Below are positions 60,295 to 64,000 of a stretch of 64,000 nt of DNA, piece after piece. A program made the translations under genes and the position numbers. Origin of the DNA: CAYSCW01 sp964429795 (lineage in GTDB: Bacteria > Acidobacteriota > Aminicenantia > Aminicenantales > Aminicenantaceae); contig CAYSCW010000002.1 of the NCBI GenBank assembly GCA_964429795.1, forward strand, positions 1 through 64,000. The letters run 5' to 3'. A model generated the notes under the pieces. It made no database searches and had not been told where the DNA came from. It saw only the letters and a program-made list of their open reading frames with translations. Each line of letters begins with the position of its first letter. The stretch's first letter is position 1.

Positions 60295-61221
60295 ATGAGA
60301 AAAAAGATATCTGTCATCGGATCTGGTCATGTTGGCGAAGTCACAGCCTTCAAAATCGCTGAGAAAGAACTGGGTGATGTGGTTCTCCTCGATGTTATTG
60401 AAGATATGCCCATCGGAAAAGGTCTGGATATGCTCGAAGGCGGTCCTGTTGGAAAGTATGACTCATCGATCATAGGGAGTAATGCCTATGAAGATACGGC
60501 GAACTCCGATATTGTGGTCATTACGGCTGGAGTCCCTCGTAAACCTGGAATGAGTCGTGATGAGCTGGTGGGAACGAATTTCGGCATAGTCAAGTCTGTC
60601 ACCGAAAAGGTGGCTGAACAATCGCCCAATGCCATACTCCTTGTCGTCAGCAATCCTCTTGATGCCATGGTGTATACAGCGTTTAAAGTGAGCGGATTTC
60701 CTAAAAACAGAGTCTTTGGTATGGCCGGAATACTGGATACCACACGATTCCGTGCTTTCATTTCTATGGAACTCAAAGTTTCTGTAGAGAACATCCAAGC
60801 TCTTGTTTTGGGAGGTCATGGAGACACCATGGTGCCCATCGCACGTTATACCACTATCTCCGGCATTCCCCTCAGCCATTTTCTTCCACAAGACAGGATT
60901 GATGCCATAATCGAGAGGACCAGAAAAGGCGGCGGTGAAATAGTCAAGTATCTCAAAACAGGGAGTGCTTATTATGCACCCTCCTTAGCAGTGACAGAGA
61001 TGGTTGAATCCATAGTCAGGGATAAGAAAAAAATATTACCCTGTGCGGCTTATCTTGAAGGAGAATATGGAATCAAGGACCTCTACTTTGGTGTTCCCAT
61101 CAAATTGGGAGCCAAGGGAGTTGAGGAGATAATCGAGATCGACCTGACAGATGAAGAGAAGGAAGCCATCAAAAGCTCAGAGGCTGCCGTGCGAAGCGTA
61201 ATCGATCTGCTTAAGTTCTGA
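60295..61221 (+). CDS. mdh: Malate dehydrogenase (LDH-like, type III)
   Basis: NAD-dependent interconversion of malate and oxaloacetate. ISVIGSGHVGEVTAF (~5-19), Asp in VVLLDVIEDMPIGK (NAD preference), the substrate-discriminating Arg in AGVPRKPGMSRDEL (Arg marks malate rather than lactate), VSNPLDAMVY and the catalytic LGGHGDTMVP. 308 aa. A TTG at 60277 would extend the frame but overlaps the AGGGAGG ribosome site; ATG 60295 is right. Only 3 bp separate it from the fumarase beta gene. Confidence 0.95.
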   Translation: MRKKISVIGSGHVGEVTAFKIAEKELGDVVLLDVIEDMPIGKGLDMLEGGPVGKYDSSIIGSNAYEDTANSDIVVITAGVPRKPGMSRDELVGTNFGIVKSVTEKVAEQSPNAILLVVSNPLDAMVYTAFKVSGFPKNRVFGMAGILDTTRFRAFISMELKVSVENIQALVLGGHGDTMVPIARYTTISGIPLSHFLPQDRIDAIIERTRKGGGEIVKYLKTGSAYYAPSLAVTEMVESIVRDKKKILPCAAYLEGEYGIKDLYFGVPIKLGAKGVEEIIEIDLTDEEKEAIKSSEAAVRSVIDLLKF

Positions 61222-61224
61222 AAA

Positions 61225-61779
61225 ATGACTGAACACAGAATCAAAACTCCAGTTTCAGATGAAATTATCGCTAAGATGCAAGCCGGAGACAGAGTGTACA
61301 TCACTGGATACCTTTACACGGGGAGAGATTCAGCTCACAAGAAATTGATCGAATTGGTCAATGAAGGGAGAGAACTTCCCATAGATGTTAAAGGACAGTT
61401 CATGTATTATGTTGGTCCCACTCCTGCACGTCCGGGAAAACCCATCGGCTCTGCCGGTCCAACCACCAGCTACAGGATGGATTCCTATGCTCCTACCTTG
61501 CATGCTCTCGGTCTCAAAGGGACTATCGGAAAGGGATCCAGAAGCGAAGAAGTCAAAGAAGCTCTAAAAAAGCACAAGGCTGTCTATCTTGCCGCTGTTG
61601 GTGGAGCAGGAGCTTTGATCTCCAAAAGTATAGAGGACTCAGAAGTCATCGCTTATCCAGAGCTTGGCCCAGAGGCCATCCGGAAGGTAAAAGTCAAGGA
61701 TTTCCCCTGTATCGTTATCAATGATATGTATGGCGGTGATCTCTACGAAGAAGGAAAGAAAAAATACCGGAGAGAATAG
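61225..61779 (+). CDS. fumB: Class I fumarate hydratase, beta (C-terminal) subunit
   Basis: 184-aa swivel subunit of two-part Fe-S fumarases: TPVSDEIIAKMQAGDRVYITGYLYTGRDSAHKKL, MYYVGPTPARPGKPIGSAGPTTSYRMDSY, IGKGSRSEEVKEALKKHKAVYLAAVGGAGAL, and VINDMYGGDLYEEG. The [4Fe-4S]-carrying alpha subunit, normally encoded directly upstream, is absent here and must lie elsewhere or be missing. The L(+)-tartrate dehydratase beta subunit looks alike, but the TCA neighbourhood favours fumarase. The gene symbol is generic. Confidence 0.9.
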   Translation: MTEHRIKTPVSDEIIAKMQAGDRVYITGYLYTGRDSAHKKLIELVNEGRELPIDVKGQFMYYVGPTPARPGKPIGSAGPTTSYRMDSYAPTLHALGLKGTIGKGSRSEEVKEALKKHKAVYLAAVGGAGALISKSIEDSEVIAYPELGPEAIRKVKVKDFPCIVINDMYGGDLYEEGKKKYRRE

Positions 61780-61796
61780 CCTGAACCACATTCGGT

Positions 61797-61818
61797 AGAA
61801 AGCTTTTTCTTGCTTTCT
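61797..61818 (+). terminator. Weak hairpin between fumarase beta and sucC
   Basis: AGAAAGC (61797-61803) / GCTTTCT (61812-61818), 8-nt T-rich loop, no long T-run after it. Could slow transcription between fumB and sucC or stabilise the mRNA end. Confidence 0.35.
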
Positions 61819-61909
61819 TGATCTGCCTGACCTATTTATCCGGGATGGGAGGAAATCTTTCTCTATCCCGTTGATTGAGGCAGAAAATCGAACAAAAAGG
61901 GAAAAGATA

Positions 61910-63082
61910 ATGAAAATTCATGAGTATCAAGCCAAACAGATCCTTAAAAAATATGGGGTTCAGATCCCCGAGGGAGATGTAGTCGATACACCAGCCCAGG
62001 CGAGAGAAATCGCCGGGAAAATCGGTCCCAAGATTGTCCTTAAGGCTCAAATTCATGCAGGAGGAAGGGGGAAAGGAGGAGGAATTAAGCTGGCCAATTC
62101 CCTTGAAGAAGTCGAAAAGTTAGCTCAAGATATGATCGGTATGACGCTCATCACTCATCAGACTGGACCCCAGGGGAAGTTGGTGAGGAGAATTCTTGTG
62201 GAAGAGGCTCTCAACATCGAGCGTGAGCTATACGTTGGAGTGGTAATCGACCGTGCTAAAGAGGCGCCGGTTATCATGGCCTCTCCAGAAGGAGGAGTGG
62301 AGATCGAGAAAGTGGCTGCAGAAACACCTGAACTCATTTTTAAGGAATATATTAATCCTGCAACGGGATTTTTGCCCTTCCAGGCTAGAAAGCTGGCCTT
62401 CAAGTTGAGTCTCAAAGGAGAGATCTTTAAACAAGCCGTAAAATTCATCCTCAGTCTCTATGCAGCTTTTGAGGCCACTGATGCTTCTCTGGCTGAAATT
62501 AATCCCCTTCTGATCACCAGGGAAGGATATGTCATGGCACTGGATGCCAAGATGAATTTCGACGACAACGCCCTCCCCCGCCACCCAGATATCCTACAGA
62601 TGAGAGATCTGGATGAGGAAGAGCCTCTGGAAGTGGAAGCTAGCAAGTTCAACCTCAACTACATCAAACTGGATGGAAACGTGGGGTGCATGGTCAATGG
62701 GGCAGGATTGGCTATGGCTACCATGGATATTATCATGTATTCAGGCGGAATGCCAGCCAATTTCCTCGATGTGGGCGGCGGCGTTTCTGAGGAAGCGGTG
62801 AAGAATGCGTTTAGAATCCTCGTCTCTGATAAAGATGTTAAGGCTGCTTTGATCAATATCTTCGGAGGGATTGTCCGCTGTGACCTGGTAGCCAGCGGCA
62901 TTGTCACGGCGGCAAAAGAAATCGGGCTCAGAATTCCCATGGTGGTCAGGTTGGAAGGTACGAACGTCGATCAAGGGAAGAAAATTCTAGAAGATTCAGG
63001 ACTTGCCTTTTATCCGGCAGAGAGCATGAAAGAGGCGGCTGAGAAAGTCGTTCCTTTAGCCGAGAAAGGAGCTTCACAATGA
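61910..63082 (+). CDS. sucC: Succinyl-CoA synthetase (ADP/GDP-forming), beta subunit
   Basis: 390 aa. ATP-grasp subunit: MKIHEYQAKQILKKYGVQIP at the start, LKAQIHAGGRGKGGGIKLA (nucleotide-binding, ~43-61), AEINPLLI and the GANFLDVGGG-like ANFLDVGGGVSEEAV (~283-297), INIFGGIVRCDLVASGI. A longer frame from 61871 lacks a ribosome site; ATG 61910 gives the invariant MxIHEYQAK start. Overlaps sucD by 4 nt. Yields ATP or GTP from succinyl-CoA. Confidence 0.97.
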   Translation: MKIHEYQAKQILKKYGVQIPEGDVVDTPAQAREIAGKIGPKIVLKAQIHAGGRGKGGGIKLANSLEEVEKLAQDMIGMTLITHQTGPQGKLVRRILVEEALNIERELYVGVVIDRAKEAPVIMASPEGGVEIEKVAAETPELIFKEYINPATGFLPFQARKLAFKLSLKGEIFKQAVKFILSLYAAFEATDASLAEINPLLITREGYVMALDAKMNFDDNALPRHPDILQMRDLDEEEPLEVEASKFNLNYIKLDGNVGCMVNGAGLAMATMDIIMYSGGMPANFLDVGGGVSEEAVKNAFRILVSDKDVKAALINIFGGIVRCDLVASGIVTAAKEIGLRIPMVVRLEGTNVDQGKKILEDSGLAFYPAESMKEAAEKVVPLAEKGASQ

Positions 63083-63948
63083 GCATTCTGATCGATGAAA
63101 ACACGCGGGTGGTGGTTCAAGGAATAACAGGAGGAGAAGGTACGTTTCACACCCAGCGAATGCAGGAGTATGGAACAAAAGTGGTGGCCGGAGTAACTCC
63201 GGGCAAAGGAGGACAGACTCATCTGGGTGTTCCTGTGTTCAATTCAGTTTCAGAGGCCGTAGAAAAAGAAGGAGCCAATGCTTCCGCCATCTTTGTTCCC
63301 GCTTTTTTTGCAGCTGATGCCGTGATGGAGGCCGCAGATGCAGGAGTCAGCCTGGTGGTCTGTATCACAGAGGGAATTCCTACCTTTGACATGATCAAGG
63401 TCAAACAATTCCTCAAAGGCAAAGGATGCCCCCTTATCGGTCCCAACACACCGGGAATAATATCTCCCGGAAAGTGCAAAATAGGAATCATGCCCGGTCA
63501 TATCCATTCCCCCGGGACAGTGGGCGTCATCTCCCGCTCCGGAACATTGACCTATGAGGCCGTGGATCAGGTCACCAGCCTTGGTTATGGCCAATCTACG
63601 GCAGTCGGAATTGGAGGTGATCCAGTCGTTGGCTTGTCTTTTACCGGTCTTTTGAAGCTGTTCAAAGAAGACACAGGAACAGAGGCTGTTATCCTCATCG
63701 GAGAGATCGGAGGCACTGCCGAGGAAGAGGCAGCCGAGTATATCAAAGAAGAATTTCCCAAACCCGTGGTGAGTTTCATAGCTGGGCAGACAGCTCCCCC
63801 GGGGAGAAGGATGGGGCATGCAGGGGCTATCATCGCCGGTGGGAAAGGAACAGCCAGAGAAAAGATGGAAGCCCTGGAGGCGGCGGGTGTCATAGTGGCC
63901 AAGAGCCCAGCCGAAATAGGAGATAAGGTGAAAGAGGCTTTGAGCTGA
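63079..63948 (+). CDS. sucD: Succinyl-CoA synthetase, alpha subunit
   Basis: 289 aa. CoA-binding domain (VVVQGITGGEGTFHTQRMQEYG, ~11-32; GVTPGKGG), NTPGIISPGKCKIGIMPG, the GTVGVISRSGTLTYEAVDQ loop, EIGGTAEEEAAEYI and the phosphorylated His in GRRMGHAGAII (~247). Complete. Translationally coupled to sucC (ATGA overlap). The last 52 bases of the window contain no further gene start. Confidence 0.97.
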   Translation: MSILIDENTRVVVQGITGGEGTFHTQRMQEYGTKVVAGVTPGKGGQTHLGVPVFNSVSEAVEKEGANASAIFVPAFFAADAVMEAADAGVSLVVCITEGIPTFDMIKVKQFLKGKGCPLIGPNTPGIISPGKCKIGIMPGHIHSPGTVGVISRSGTLTYEAVDQVTSLGYGQSTAVGIGGDPVVGLSFTGLLKLFKEDTGTEAVILIGEIGGTAEEEAAEYIKEEFPKPVVSFIAGQTAPPGRRMGHAGAIIAGGKGTAREKMEALEAAGVIVAKSPAEIGDKVKEALS

Positions 63949-64000
63949 AGATAAGCCTCTATCTTTTCCATTGCTTGTAAGGTAAAAGGGGAAAATCCTC

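Noticed and set aside
1..64000. tRNA, rRNA and CRISPR arrays
   Set aside because: I looked for T-loop GTTCRANNC patterns in the intergenic regions, for rRNA conserved blocks and for regularly spaced repeats on both strands; none was convincing. A tRNAscan/Infernal run would settle it.

Overview
The window reads as one contiguous piece of a Gram-negative-type (diderm) bacterial chromosome of moderate GC. It is densely packed with housekeeping and catabolic genes. I saw no rRNA, tRNA, CRISPR array, phage module or transposase. Evidence for an outer membrane: a TonB-dependent-receptor-like protein with a carboxypeptidase-type N-terminal domain, a BamD-like lipoprotein, two beta-barrel proteins and ExbD. 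The gene mix (peptide and amino-acid importers, paired DUF507 genes, K+-dependent membrane pyrophosphatase, Oar-like receptor, B12 acyl-CoA mutase) would suit an uncultivated lineage such as Candidatus Aminicenantes or a relative of Acidobacteria. That placement is inference only and needs a marker-gene tree.

Layout. 1-6.8 kb: 3' end of a discoidin-like gene, lpdA on the minus strand, a TonB-dependent-like receptor that probably starts at a rare CTG, and a heme/Fe-S oxidoreductase. 6.9-14.8 kb: threonine aldolase, then an apparent operon of PASTA protein, NAD-epimerase, BamD-like lipoprotein, beta-barrel protein, secreted subtilase and recN. 15-19.1 kb: miaB, a small unknown gene and hppA. 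19.3-24.9 kb: nusA-infB-ylxP-rbfA-nrnA-truB. 25-27.2 kb: a neurotransmitter-symporter-family transporter with a 31-codon MetS-like partner, then two DUF507 genes. 27.4-32.9 kb: rmlD, a PKD/barrel surface protein, a tandem ACT protein, a degenerate thymidine-phosphorylase-like protein and a glycosyltransferase. 32.9-38 kb: OPT transporter, CstA, a TIGR04076-like protein, ExbD and a thioredoxin-like protein. 38.1-47.3 kb (minus): acyl-CoA dehydrogenase, a two-part radical SAM protein, and the rod-shape cluster mreB-mreC-mreD-mrdA-rodA. 47.4-52.6 kb: second OPT transporter, orphan PqqD-like protein, def-fmt and an M23 peptidase. 52.6-56 kb (minus): B12-binding subunit, acyl-CoA mutase large subunit, EF-Tu-domain-II-like protein and an SDR. 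56.1-64 kb: acnB divergent from icd, mdh, fumarase beta, sucC and sucD.

Together the genes suggest a peptide- and amino-acid-using heterotroph. Uptake would be by two OPT systems, CstA and NSS/MetS. Carbon would pass through acyl-CoA dehydrogenase and a B12 mutase into a TCA segment, with electron transfer by a CCG-type oxidoreductase and ion pumping by pyrophosphatase.

Most notable observations: (1) the mutase large subunit carries Phe90/Gln208, the isobutyryl-CoA-mutase-type pair, instead of the Tyr/Arg pair of methylmalonyl-CoA mutase; (2) a family of ~170-bp noncoding repeats with imperfect terminal inverted repeats and an internal hairpin; (3) a thymidine-phosphorylase-fold protein lacking the catalytic motifs; (4) a 31-codon transporter subunit; (5) promoters close to TTGACA-17-TATAAT upstream of many genes, several of which fix translation starts.
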